Positions 22,890-35,643 of a DNA stretch of 64,000 nucleotides are shown piece by piece. A program made the position numbers and the translations under genes. The DNA is from Phanerodontia chrysosporium (Eukaryota > Basidiomycota > Agaricomycetes > Polyporales > Phanerochaetaceae), in NCBI GenBank assembly GCA_001910725.1, contig MJGA01000019.1, positions 310,001 through 374,000 on the forward strand, read 5' to 3'. Under the pieces are notes generated by a model. It was not told the DNA's origin. It did not search any database and was given only the letters and a program-made list of their open reading frames with translations. How positions within the stretch are numbered: the first letter of the stretch is position 1; the number at the start of each line of letters is the position of its first letter.

Positions 22890-23877
22890 TCACAGACGCA
22901 TCTTTATACAGCCGTGATTATACACCTTGCGCCATACACTGCTGTAGCATATATGATCAGTCGTACCATGACAGACCTCATGCCAGCCGAACCAGCATCC
23001 CAGCCAACCTCGCACACTCGCGCACAACACTCGCACACTTTCATCCGTCGCGGTGGCCACTGGCGACTGAGGCGGAGACACCCCATCAGACTCGAGCGGG
23101 TCGGCAAAGCGAACACGGCGGACGCTCCTGCGAACATGCCGCACGAAGTCGTGGCTGACGAGCCCGCCCCCAGCGGCGTCGACGTGCATACCGAGGGCCA
23201 TGAGTACGAGCCCCGCGCCCGGGACATGGCACCGCAGCGAGAGCAGCAGACACGCAGGAAGCAGCAGCTGGCGCAGCGTCTCGACGAACGTGTCCCGCCC
23301 GCTGTCCTGCGGCGTCGACTGTGCCTCGCTCACACGGTCCCTCCGACGGGCGGTGTGCGGCAGGCGCGACGGTCGCACGCGGGCGAGGCGACGGGACAAG
23401 GACAGGTGGGTGTATGCGGCAAGGCGCAGCTGTAGGATGTGTGCGCCCACCCAGAGAAACGCGCTCGCTACCGCGGAGATGGATGGTATGCGTGTCAGGG
23501 CGAACATGGCGACAAGCGTCTAGAGCGGTGTTATATCCGTGTTTGTTGGAATCGTCGCAGACGAAACTCACCAATGGCAGCGTTTCCGCCATGACGTGCG
23601 GGAGCACCAAGGAGTAAATCAAACGCGCGCGATTCGTCGCGAACCGCAACCCTGCTGTGATCGCATCGTGCATCTGCAGGTCGGTCAGTCGAGGGGATCA
23701 GGAACCGGCCACGGTGCGGCGTACTAGAGGTTTCATATTCATCCAAACATCGAGAGCAGCTTTCCCAAGTGCATCGCCTTGTATCCCAAAATCGGCATCG
23801 ATGTCGAAGATCGGCGCCGACTCTGGCAGGGCGATGTTCTGCCACTCCAGGGTCGATTTGGACGAGTGCTGTTGCAT
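22890..23877 (-). CDS. Putative membrane protein, unknown family
   Basis: Three exons join cleanly: one from 23877 to about 23730 (starting MQQHSSKSTLEWQNIALPES), one of about 100 bases from 23673, and a last one from about 23522. The first ~50 residues are soluble and acidic. They are followed by hydrophobic stretches (LIYSLVLPHVMAETLPL, SISAVASAFLWVGAHILQL and LLLPACLLLSL) with a basic segment between, so two to four membrane spans are possible. The C-terminal part is arginine-rich and its exact end is uncertain. A minus-strand TATA box sits at 23941-23946. No family is recognised. Confidence 0.5.
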
Positions 23878-24680
23878 CTTCTACGCAGATGGGAAGAGTG
23901 GGGGACGTGAACGTGTAGCACCGATGGACATCGAGGCTGCTTATATCTTGTAGTCTATTGTGCGCTTCTCAGGAAAGATGATGATAACGGGGGTATTGCT
24001 CGCTTCACCCCATGCATTTGGACTGGAGCAGGGCTTGCGGGACGACATGAGAGCGCTCATCAGCGTGCATGCAACGACGTTGGGGACGAGAGCATAGGCC
24101 GGTCGAGTTGGCTCGAGTCCACCTGCATAGAGAGTATTCTGCCAATAATGAGCCTCTAGTCCTCGTGCTATATTATGTTCATGGAATGCTATACCAGTGG
24201 ATTCAGGCTTGTGTCCAGCCTTTCAGAGTGGGTGGTAAATCTGTAAAAAGCGCGGAAAAGCGAGCATGGTTCAACGTTCACTTCGGTTTGTACGTCATCT
24301 GCGCTTGTCACTGGCCGAAGTTGGGGTCCGGTATCGCCGGGGTCCCAAATACAGACCTCGAACACCCGGAGCGCAGAATCCAGTATGAATGGCACGAAGA
24401 GATACTCTAGCGACAACTTCGGTTGCGTAGATCCAGTCTCTGTGTTGGATTGTCGGAGCAGGGGTCCACGCAGTTGCATGTGCTGAATTAGAAGAAAACA
24501 CAGGTTACTGACGTGCTTTTATAGACACTACTGATACAGGTGTTCGTTCTGTGCTTTCATTTGTGCATACATCATAGCATCTTCTTGTACTCACTGACTA
24601 TTCGATCTTCTTCCAAGCGCTCTTACTTACATACTACAATTGAAGCTGCACGATACATACTCAGCGACGAATAAACGCAA
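23878..24680. other. Intergenic region
   Basis: No supported gene. A TATA-like TTATAT (minus-strand TATAA) at 23941-23946 serves the 23877 gene. A minus-strand open frame at 24189-24479 has no recognisable domain. Confidence 0.45.
23941..23946 (-). promoter_or_regulatory. TATA box of the 22890-23877 gene
   Basis: The minus strand reads GATATAAGC about 65 bases upstream of the chosen ATG. Confidence 0.5.
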
Positions 24681-26398
24681 CTAGAGAAAGCCACGTACGG
24701 CGTCTAGCGCGGCGTTGATATCTTTTCTGATATTTTCATGCGCCTCTTCCATATTACTCCAGTTGAGTTTGTATCGGGAGTTCGACGATGCTTGGTCCAG
24801 CTCCCGCTGGAGCAGCACGTTCCATACGGCTGCCTCGATGGGCATGCTCCATGGTTTATCCGCCCATTTTGGGAGCCTCGATGCTGGACTGTCTTGCTTC
24901 CGGGGGGATGTTGTTTCCGAGATCCCTGATACATTCATAACCGGCCTCATCAGGGAACTATACAACGAAGGTGAGGCGCTGTGAGCAGAAGCGGACGTAC
25001 TAGCTGGCTGGCTGCGGGGCGCATTGGGCGCTGGTTCAAACCAATTAAGGGTAGAAGATGTGCGATCTCGGATGGCGGCTCAGGGAGGGTCGTGTTCCAT
25101 ACCGAGCGTATCGCGACATGGCAACTATGATGGTAACGCAAGAGACGGAAGTAATCTTCCACCGGGAGCGACTCTAGCTCCGGGCAGTACATCTCCCGTA
25201 CGTTGTGGAATGCGAGCTCTCGCGCAGCTGCCAAGGCTTCGTCCCAGAAACCGAGTGCGGCAGCGGTGCAGTAGATGCGGAGAGGGTGCTGGGAAAGAAG
25301 CTGGCGCAGACGCACCCGGTAAGCATGCACTATGGATGTGAAGCCATATCGCTCTGCAGCTCGATATGCTCGTAGAGCTATCCCGTCTACGAGCTTGTCG
25401 ACGTTCCATTCCGCAATCGATTCCCCCGGACGAGAGGGATAACACAGGCTGAGGAGGAGTCCGAGAGCCATTTTGTCGTCTTGCACCTTGAACACCTGTA
25501 GCGTGCCTTCCGCCTGGATGATTGGCGAGGCCTGCAGCGCTGATTCGAGAGGCCGATCAAGGTGTACTTCGAGGAGGGCACGGTGCACGCGGTACTCGAC
25601 TCCGTCGCGCGATTCGAGGATTACGTCCGGGTCTACTTGACGCGACAGGCACCCGAGAGCATTCGATTCGCCCTCAAGCACAGCCCATGGTGGGGCAGCA
25701 ATGGGTTTGGAAGGATATGTGAATGTGGCCCGGTTCGCGCTCTTGTCACCGTCCTTGAAACACTGCAGAAGCCGAAAGAAAGCTCCCGCTGTTACACGTC
25801 CCTTCATGACGGGGCCGTAGCACTGGTTGATGACGGTCCCATCGAACGTCGCAGAGAGCCACGACGCGTGCCATTTCTGGGCAAAGGCTTCGTAGTCGAA
25901 CGGCCCGGCGCTGACTATCCTCCACTTCAGCTTGTCGGCAGCGAGGGAAGCGAGGGCCTCATCGTGGTGCCTGCAGGCGATGGCGAAGAGCTCGACCGGG
26001 TGAGAAACAGCAAGGCTATGGAGCTTCGCGGTGATGAGTTCCGTTGCTTCGATTAGTTCGTACTTCTTTGCTGCGGCCCAGACACTATCAACTAGCTTCC
26101 AATCCGTGGACTGAGGGTCGGGCACCAAATAGATGTACCTCAGCAGGCAATTGAGGGTCGCGCTGTCCTCTGACACGTCGATGACGGGGAGCACGATGGA
26201 TTCGGCCGTCCCTGCAGGTTGTGGGAGTGTGAACATGCTCTCAAAAAACGAGGACGCTAGAGAGAGTACGACCCTATTGACATAGAACTGAACGTCGTCG
26301 GAAGTGCGCAAGATGACGTCTGCGGGTATCCTTGCGTTGCCATCGAAAGGCGAAGAGGCAATCTTCTCCTTCGGAAGAGGTTCTTGTGTCGAGTTCAT
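24681..26398 (-). CDS. Twin-BTB domain protein 2 (C-terminal exon join unresolved)
   Basis: From MNSTQEPLPKEKIASSPF the protein shows a first BTB fold (ADVILRTSDDVQFYVNRVVL ... LLRYIYLVPDP) and a second, weaker one (PDVILESRDGVEYRVHRALL ... LLSLCYPSRPGE). This is the same plan as the gene at 15.7-17.2 kb. The first frame stays open to 24950. A consensus intron (donor GTACGT near 25003, acceptor TATAG near 24959) leads towards a C-terminal segment ending NMEEAHENIRKDINAALDAV, which resembles the C-terminus of the paralogue. However, that splice enters a different frame and stops early. The C-terminus may therefore be frameshifted or spliced unconventionally. Confidence 0.78.
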
Positions 26399-26812
26399 TG
26401 TGTAAAGGAGCCTGTATTGGCGTCAGTCATAACTTAGGTCGAGCCTCATATCGGGCTAATCGCGCTGACAGTGGGAACAGGGACAAACAGCAGCACACAG
26501 ACCGCGCGTGCGTTGGCCGTCGAGAGAGCAACGATACTCTTGCAGACCTTGAGAGCGCATTCCTGCTCTTGAATTCTGCCAAGACTGCGGTGTACTCTGG
26601 CTTATCAGCGCGGAGCCTCTAGGATCAACGACAACGACACTCACGGTCTCGGTATGCGCTGCGGGAAACTCACGCAGGGCCGCCCATGGCAGACCGCGGC
26701 GGCGACCTTGCCCTGCTGCGACGCAAAGTCAAAAGGTCGATATCTTGCTCAAAGTACAAGAATTACAACACGAATACGCTACTCAACCGGATGTAGGGCT
26801 ACACAGACGAGT
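26399..26812. other. Intergenic region between twin-BTB 2 and the Ste3-type receptor
   Basis: No gene is seen. I looked for a short pheromone precursor ending in a CaaX box and found none. Confidence 0.4.
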
Positions 26813-28497
26813 CTACACAGCATACAGGGTATTCATCGTGCTCGTGACCGAGCGAGGTCCGTGGAAAGAGTGGCTAGGGGGGCGCGTGAGGCGGCTGTCG
26901 GGCGTCGCAGGCGCGCTGTCGAGCCACGCGCGGGGCGCAAGCCCGGGCGGCCAGTGCGGCGCGTCGTCGTCGTAGTCTGCACCTGCGGGCAGCGGCGGCA
27001 GCGTCTTCTCGGGGTCGCACGCGGCGAGGTCCGCATCCGAGACGGAGCGGCCCTCGACGGTGACCGTGTCGGTGAACAGCGACGAGAGCGAGGTGTGCCG
27101 CGCCTTGGGCGGGCGCACCGCCCCCGGGATGCGCTGCACGAAGCTCGGCATCGTGAGGTGGCTCAGGCCGCCGGCGGGACGCGGCGGCGCGCTGTGGTGC
27201 AGGTGCGTTTTAGTTCGCAGACAGCGGAGCGGTGGTGCGCAGACTGACCTCGCGAGCTTCTCTCGTCCGCCGCGACGGCGCACAGAGAGGCAGCCGCACT
27301 TCTGGCGGAGCGCGGTGAACGCCTTGCGGTAGTGTGTGCGCGCCTCTTGTGCCAGACCGAAGAAGGCGAAGAAGACGAGGGCAGAGCCGATCGCGGTCCC
27401 CGGGGGAAGCAGTGTCTGGATGATGGAGGCTTGGGTAGATCGCCAGGACTCCGCGGGGATTTGGAGGACGTTTGAGAAGCCAAAGTGGAGGTCCGCGAGG
27501 CCGTTCCAGGGGTACATGCTCTGCGACGTTATGACGTCGAAAAGGAGAAAGAGCGTGAGGGGAAACAGGAAGAGTACGTCGACAGATGCGAAGACCATCA
27601 GGCGGAAGAAACGGTATGATGTAAGGCTGCGATGACTTGCAGAGACGGCGGCGTCGATCTCTTTGCGGTGCCGCATGAACGCAATTATTGTCATGACTAG
27701 AGGGATGGGATTGCGTTAGATGAACGGAATGACGCCATCGGTTGTGAGCCTTACCACCGAAGGTCCCAGAGACGGTGGCAATAAAGGTTGGCCAGATGCC
27801 GTAAGTGAATATCCAAACGAATGTGAGAGGCGTTGCTTGAATGCAGCCAACACCTTCTAAGATGTCAAATCGGTGCCCTTGAACGAACCAATCTGTAGTA
27901 TGAGATATGAATAGGGGGTCATATGGAACAGTTGCGGTTGACTCACATGTGCCCATGAATATCACAGGGACACCAAAGCCGACACTCAACTCTCGGATAG
28001 CCATCTTGCGTTTCTGCAGCAGCTTAGCCACAAGTCGTTATCTTTATGAAAAATGGACGTACATCTTCTCGAGTAGTAATCGTTTGGTTGAGCCTGGTCA
28101 GCCTGTACAGCCGGTAATTGATCAAGGCAGAGGCAATCGTCGTGCCAATCGGCTGCGCCTGCAGAAAGCGGGTGACTGCATGAAAGTCAACTTCACGCCC
28201 GGACCGCATATACAGGTCGACGCACTGATATCGCACCACACGGGCGCACAGTTCGTGGTGTTGTCGCTCCAAATGATGCCGTTGATGAAGCGGATGAGGC
28301 ACGCAGTGCCCGACCAGAATATCCATAGCACAGCACCCACGTTCCAGGCTATTTCTCATTGAGCAAATGTACACAGCGCAAGAGCCAACGATATGCTGAC
28401 CTTCGAGGTGCCAGTACAGCGGGATGTACGCCAGGACGAAGCCCAGCCCGCAAAAAGCCGTGTAGATCTTCTGCTGAGCGTCCCACGGAAGACCCAT
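26813..28497 (-). CDS. Ste3-type pheromone receptor (GPCR)
   Basis: Six exons can be joined, with introns near 28355-28404, 28168-28217, 28005-28052, 27898-27950, 27694-27755 and 27202-27248. The start is MGLPWDAQQKIYTAFCGLGF. Seven hydrophobic segments are visible, including GFVLAYIPLYWH, VLWIFWSGTACLIRFING, GTTIASALINYRLYRL, GFGVPVIFMGT, TYGIWPTFIATVSGTFG, VLFLFPLTLFLLFDVI and IGSALVFFAFFGLA. The motif APVWCDI at the end of helix 2 and the RHRKEI loop are typical of fungal Ste3 receptors. Such receptors bind farnesylated lipopeptide pheromones and signal through a G protein. No precursor gene is visible nearby, so it may be a non-mating-type paralogue. The cytoplasmic tail ends STMNTLYAV. 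Confidence 0.9.
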
Positions 28498-28628
28498 CGT
28501 GTCTCAGACGGCTGTGAGGGGGCGGGGCTGCGCGAAGCGGGGCGAGGGGCTGGTGGGAGCGGCGGTGAAGTGCGCCTGCGCGGGGGAGATGTTGCGAAGC
28601 GTCAAGCTTAGGCATCAGGCCTATTGCA

Positions 28629-28636
28629 ATATATAA
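28629..28636 (-). promoter_or_regulatory. TATA box of the Ste3-type receptor
   Basis: The minus strand reads TTATATAT about 135 bases upstream of the start codon. Confidence 0.5.
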
Positions 28637-29376
28637 GACGTCCAGTGCTATCTCGCAGCCTGCCCACGGGTTTCCTCGAACGGGCAGGCCTTGTCTTCGG
28701 ATGAAAGGCGCGTTGCATAGGCGAGGCGTCCATCCGAGTTCGAGCTTATTTCACGGCTTCGCGACGGGGGCGCCGAGGAAACGCATCTGCGCCATCGCTG
28801 ATGCAGCGGGAGGGCTGTTGTGTTCGGTGCGGCACACGGAAGACTTCTCGGTGCAGAGCGACGCGAGCGCGACACGGTCAAAAGACAAGAGCTGCCAATC
28901 TCGGCAGGCGGTGTTGCGTCACCGTGACCGTGGGAAAACGCGGGCGCCCGACGCCTTGTTCTTCTCGAGCCTCGAGGTCGACGATGCCGATGGCGCCGTG
29001 ACACTGGCTGCTGCTATTTGTAGGCAAGTATAAATACCTGACACTTTGCAGGATGCGACTGTGTTGTTGTCCTTGGTGGTGAGAAGTCGGGGAAGACTGC
29101 ACTGTACGGGAGGTCGCCCACAGCGCGACTTCGACATCTCGGGTGGTGTACAGGTATGTTCTTTCCTCGAGCCCTGAGCTTCCCCATCAAGTCATATTGA
29201 CTATGAGCATCAGTTCTAGAGTATGTATGCGGGTGTACTGTATGAAACCGCGAGATGAGCCCAACTGCATCGGCTACTTGCCAAACGACGAAAACCTTTG
29301 CGCTACTCGACCTCATTCAATACCACGTCTGTCTTGTCTCTCCCGCACCCCTCGAATGGATCATACAACCTAGTGA

Positions 29377-30956
<1,580 letters not shown>

Positions 30957-31829
30957 AGCAGTCGCGGGATGCGGTGTGTGGGCTGCTAGCGGACTTACGT
31001 CGTTCTTGTCCGTAGGGCTGAACGAGCCTTTGCACGCCATGCCGTAGTGGTCTGATAAGCTTTCTCGAATCTTGCTTTCCGCGATCTGCGCGACTGGCGA
31101 TGGCAGTTGTGCAGGGACGTTGAGCGATATCAGCGGTCAGCGGTCCCAAAGGCTTCCCAGTGACACTGAGCATGAACAGGTGAGTTTTGGGTGATACGAC
31201 GTGTAAGTCACCGCTGCAATTCTGATGGTCGTTCTGCGATGCTGCGAAAGCAAAGCGAGAGAGCACCGCAGTTGAAAGCGGCTTTTCTGAGAGCACGTGC
31301 CTACAGCTCGTGTACGACGAAGCCCTAGGCTTGGTCACTCTTCGTCAACGACCCAGACTGAGGGCGGCTCTGTTAAACACTTTCCCTGTCCGCACCTCGC
31401 GGAAGGCTAGGGGCGTCTAGGCCGACCGGCGATAGCAAAGAGACGCAAATGCCTGGTTGGACCCCCGAAATCAAGGGCGACCCCTCGGCCGTGATGCCGT
31501 GATCAAAAGTGGCAATCATTGAGCCATATACGGCAACTGTGCAGGAAGTACGACAGGACGCCCGCGGCATATTGCGAGGTGATATTCAGCAACGGCGAGC
31601 GTCTTCCCAGGCCTGTTTCCTTACCACCACCATCTCCCCTGTTCTTGTCCCCCAGCGGCACCGGAGCGACCTCCCATCGTCTCGAGGCCAGTCCACGCCG
31701 GCCTCTGTCTCGGCCACTCCGCTTCCGCACGGACACCTGCACCTCCGGTCATTGTTCGCCGTCCTTCGTTATATATTACCAACGTTCGTTCTTCTGGGGT
31801 CCGTCCTTTCCTCGACGACACCACACACC
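30957..31829. other. Intergenic region between AA9 and amylase
   Basis: No gene is seen. The TATA box of the amylase gene lies at its right end. Confidence 0.45.
31770..31775 (+). promoter_or_regulatory. TATA box of the amylase gene
   Basis: TATATA about 55 bases before the amylase ATG. Confidence 0.55.
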
Positions 31830-33702
31830 ATGAGGGCCGCCGCGTTGATTTCCGCCCTCCTCGCCGCGCCTGTCGCGCTCGCCGCCAGTGCCTCTGACTG
31901 GCAGAGCAGGACCATCTACCAGGTGAGACCACCGCTTTGCTCTGCCGAGCTTCTTGCCGACCTCTTGGATCGTAGCTCGTCACGGACCGCTTCGCCACCA
32001 CCGATGGCTCTAGTCCGCCGTGCGATACGAGCAACAGGCAGTACTGCGGTGGCACCTGGCAGGGAGTCATCAGCAAGCTCGACTACATCCAGAACATGGG
32101 CTTCGACGCCGTATGGATTTCACCTGTCGTGAAGAACTTGGAGGGGAACACTAGCTACGGAGAGGCTTTCCACGGGTGAGTCACCTTGGCTCACACTTGT
32201 CCCTTTGCTAATCCGTCGCAGCTACTGGACGCAGGACCCCACGCAGCTCAATTCGCACTTTGGCTCAGAGAATGATCTGAAAGCACTCTCAGACGCCTTG
32301 CACAAGCGTGGCATGTACCTCATGATTGACGTCGTCATCAACCACCTTGCCGCCCCGTCCAACCCACCTCAGTACACTTCTCTGTACTCCGCACCGTTCA
32401 ACACCGACTCGTCCTTCCACTCGGAATGTTTCATCAACGCGACTGACTACCCTTCTCCGCCTACAGCGCGGGCAACCAGACGCGCGTTGAGCAGTGCTGG
32501 CTCGGCGACACGAACCTTCCTCTCGCCGACATCAACACGGAGAACCAGGATCTCGTCAACTTCTGGAACACTTGGATTGGCAACATGACGAAGACCTATA
32601 GCGTCGACGGTGTCCGCATTGATACTGTCAAGCACATCAGACAAGACTTCTGGACTGACTTCTCGCAAAGCGCAGGAGTTTGGTGCGTCGGCGAGGTTCT
32701 TGCGAACGAGACGGAGTATGTTGGCCCGTACACGAGTGAGTTTCTTGTTCTCCGCGACCACACGATGTGTCTAAAGCGTCTCTGCAGAGTTCCTTCCTGC
32801 TGTCTTGGACTACCCCACATGGTTCCCTCTCATTAACGGCTTCATGACTCCGCAGGGCAACTTGTCCGCCATTGTCGAGACCGTTCAGGTGACTCAGAGC
32901 ACATACGGTCGCGGCAGTTACAGTGGCAATGTCCTTGCATCCTTCCTTGAGAACCACGATCAGCCTCGCTTCGGTGGCCAGACATCCGACCAGTCGGTGA
33001 GGCGACTATTATTTGATTTGGGACGCGCGACACTGATTGTGAAACCCAGCTGATCATGAACGCAATGGCTTGGCCTTTCGTTCAGGATGGTGTCCCTATC
33101 ATGTACTATGGTCAAGAGCAGAGCTACGCTGGTGGTGCTGACCCGGCGAATCGCGAAGCGTGAGTGCACTTCGTGTCTCTAATGTTGTCGATGCTGATGC
33201 TTGCCGAAGTCTTTGGCTGTCCGGATACCAGACCGACAAGCCTCTGGTGAAGCATGCACAGGCTCTCAACGCTGCTCGTAAGGCTGCTGCCTCGGCCAAC
33301 AGCGAGTTCTATGCCACTCCGGTCAAGTTCCCCGTCTCTTCGACCAGTCAGATGGCAGTCTCGAAGCCGCCTCTGCTCGCGCTGCTCACGAACCAGGGCT
33401 CCTCTTCCTCGCCCCAGTGGACCGTCGGCTCCGCAGGTTACGACGCAAACGAGGAGCTCATCGACGTCGTCAGCTGCACCAAGATCACCGCTGACGGCAA
33501 CGGCGGCGTCTCGACGACTGCGCAGGGCGGAAAGCCGATGGTGATCGTCCCCGCGTCGGCGCTCGGCAAGAACAGCACCGTCTGCCAGTCCGTCCTCGCT
33601 GGAAACCAGTCCTCGTCGGCGAAGATGAACGCAGGCCTCCACTGGACGTCGATCATCACCGCTATGGGCGCTGCCGCATTCCTTGCGAAGCTCATGGCTT
33701 AG
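31830..33702 (+). CDS. GH13 alpha-amylase, GPI-anchored type, with an apparent frameshift
   Basis: A signal peptide ([18 protein letters not shown]) precedes a Taka-amylase-like barrel: IYQ-LVTDRFA, DVVINH (region I), GVRIDTVKH with the nucleophile Asp, GEVL with the acid Glu, and ENHDQPRF with the third carboxylate. The C-terminus has a Ser-rich stretch, then a hydrophobic end ([17 protein letters not shown]), the pattern of a GPI anchor. The frame changes between [15 protein letters not shown] and [11 protein letters not shown] at about 32447-32466 with no plausible intron. The only in-frame splice would delete a conserved segment. So the gene is either a recent pseudogene or carries a base-call error. 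It would cleave internal alpha-1,4 bonds in starch or cell-wall alpha-glucan. Confidence 0.87.
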
Positions 33703-34622
33703 ACGTGTCTACGCCCTCCTACCTCCCCTTGCTGCTCCTTCTCTAGACCGCTGTGCGGGGAGCACAAAATCTCCATGTCTATCTAGTTTTGTACGGACTT
33801 CGACTCGTGTACATTCACTCTTCCTTCCCCCTTCCTTTGGGACATACCACGCTAGTATCATAAGGACCAGAATATTCGTGTTAATAATGTAAAATCGCAC
33901 ACTTTTTCTGCGGACATAGTCATCGTTAGCTGCAATAGGAGATTTCTTGCCCGGTGAAAAACTGGGCGCACATATGGTAGAGATATAGATTGCGATGATT
34001 CTCTTTGAGACTGACATACGAGCATCCGTGCATCTTGCCAGTCGGCCATCCATGCTGGCCGCGACGTCGGCCGAGCGTTGGGGCGGAGCACGATGGCGTG
34101 GGTACCGTCGTGTGGAAGACGCGCCGCCTTTGATTATCTTGCCATCGGCCGTCCCGAGCTGAACATGGGAGATCTGGGCTGGCCGAATAGCCTTTCCTTA
34201 CCACACACACAAGCGGGATCTACGGCCGGCGGGACGAAGGGTCGACGAAACGCGTTAGGGTGTCCACGAGATGCGGTGGAAGGCACATGCGTCTCACGCA
34301 CAGATAGAGTTCGGCTTGTCTCTTGAATTTGTAGTGAGCTGCTGGGCGAGGTACCCGTGAAGAAAAGAGTTCGCGCGGAGCTGGTTGTATTACTGCGCGC
34401 AGGGTGCGTGTAAGGTGGACAGCGTGCGAGTGCCAGAGGTGAGGAGCCTGGGTCTGGGCCCTTTGCGCGGGGAGCCTTGCAATTGAGCTTACATGAGCAC
34501 GCGTCGGATGCGTCAACTGGGAGAGGCTTTGGCACACGTGGGAAGCGCCTCGCCCGACTCGATAAAGGAAAGCAGTGAATTGCAGCTGGAAATAGACAGA
34601 GAAAAATGGGAGAATGGCACAG
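33703..34622. other. Intergenic region between amylase and A3
   Basis: About 0.9 kb with no supported gene. It holds both 3' flanks of convergent genes. Confidence 0.45.
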
Positions 34623-35473
34623 TCAGGTCGAGCAGCAGAGCACAGGCTGCCAGCACCCCGGCGCGACGTTCCGGAGCTCGAGCAGGTAGAGCTGCTCGAA
34701 CGGGATGGCGCGCACCGGCCAGTCGCATGTCTCCGCCTGCGGCGAGCGCGCCGCATCCTGCGTCGGCGCCGTCAGCATCATCCTGTTCGTGCAGGGGAAT
34801 GGGGCGCGCGGAGAGCTCACAGCATGGAACATGCGCACGAGAATCGCGAGCTGCTGCGCGATCTCCTCGCGGGTGTACGGCGCGACGACGAGGTTCTCCG
34901 CGCGCCAGCTGTCGCACCCGGGCCACTGCGCGCGCGGCGGGCAGTCAGTCTCGGCGCCCGGCAGGGGCGGGGCACGGCGGGGCGCACCTCGATGCACACC
35001 GTGATGTGCGTGCGGCGGTCGCGAGCGCCGGCACCGCGTGCGCGTCGTGCAGCGCGGCGACCGGCAGGCGCAGCGCGTCCGCGAGGCGCAGGCCCGGCGC
35101 GCCGTGCGTGCTGAACGTGCTGAACGAGATGCGCGGGAGCGCCGTCCACGGCGTGCCGTCCGCCGCGGGCACCAGGGCGGCCTGCGGGACGACCGCGCCC
35201 GGCAGGTACGCCTCGAGCCCCGGGAGGTCGGCCGGGGAGTGCTGGTGTCCGCCGCGCATGACCGCCGTGGGGGCGGGCCGGGCCTTCGGTCGGGTGCGGG
35301 GCGTGTGGGGGTGCGGGTGGCGGGGTTGGGGTGCGGGAGCGTCGTCGCGCGCGCCCCTCGCGAGGGTGAGCCCGAGCGTGACTGCGAGGCCCAGAGCCCT
35401 GGAGGCGCGTCGTCACTGCCGGCTGTGCTGTCGTGTCGCCTGGCACTCACCACACTGAGACGGGGACAGGCAT
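34623..35473 (-). CDS. Family A protein, dispersed copy 3, with N-terminal signal segment
   Basis: The first exon gives MPVPVSV. A consensus donor (GTGAGT) and acceptor join it in frame to a hydrophobic segment (LGLAVTLGLTLARGA), so this copy may be secreted or membrane-anchored, unlike A1 and A2. A proline-rich linker is followed by LPGLEAYLPGAVV. The A landmarks are then present in order: STHGAPGLRLADAL, RTHITVCIE followed by an intron, WPGCDSWRAENLVV, an amphipathic helix (REEIAQQLAILVRMFH), an intron, and the C-terminal signature GCWQPVLCCST. Intron positions match those of A1 and A2, which supports homology despite low identity. No B gene is seen nearby. Function unknown. Confidence 0.72.
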
Positions 35474-35637
35474 CGGGACTGGTCTTGAGAGAACACGGGG
35501 TGGTGGAGGGTCGAGAGGTAAAGCTGGCCGCAGTATGTTATGGGAGGTATGGTGCGTGTAGCAGAACGCGCGGCCACTGCGGACCAGATTGATGCAGACG
35601 TGCCGAGCACGCGACTCGCGGGTGGCTGGAAATACGT

Positions 35638-35643
35638 CTTATA
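35638..35643 (-). promoter_or_regulatory. TATA box of gene A3
   Basis: The minus strand reads CTATAAGACG about 165 bases upstream of the A3 start. Confidence 0.5.

Noticed and set aside
22914..23435. Plus-strand open frame
   Set aside because: Antisense to the putative membrane-protein gene and downstream of the F-box gene, with no domain.
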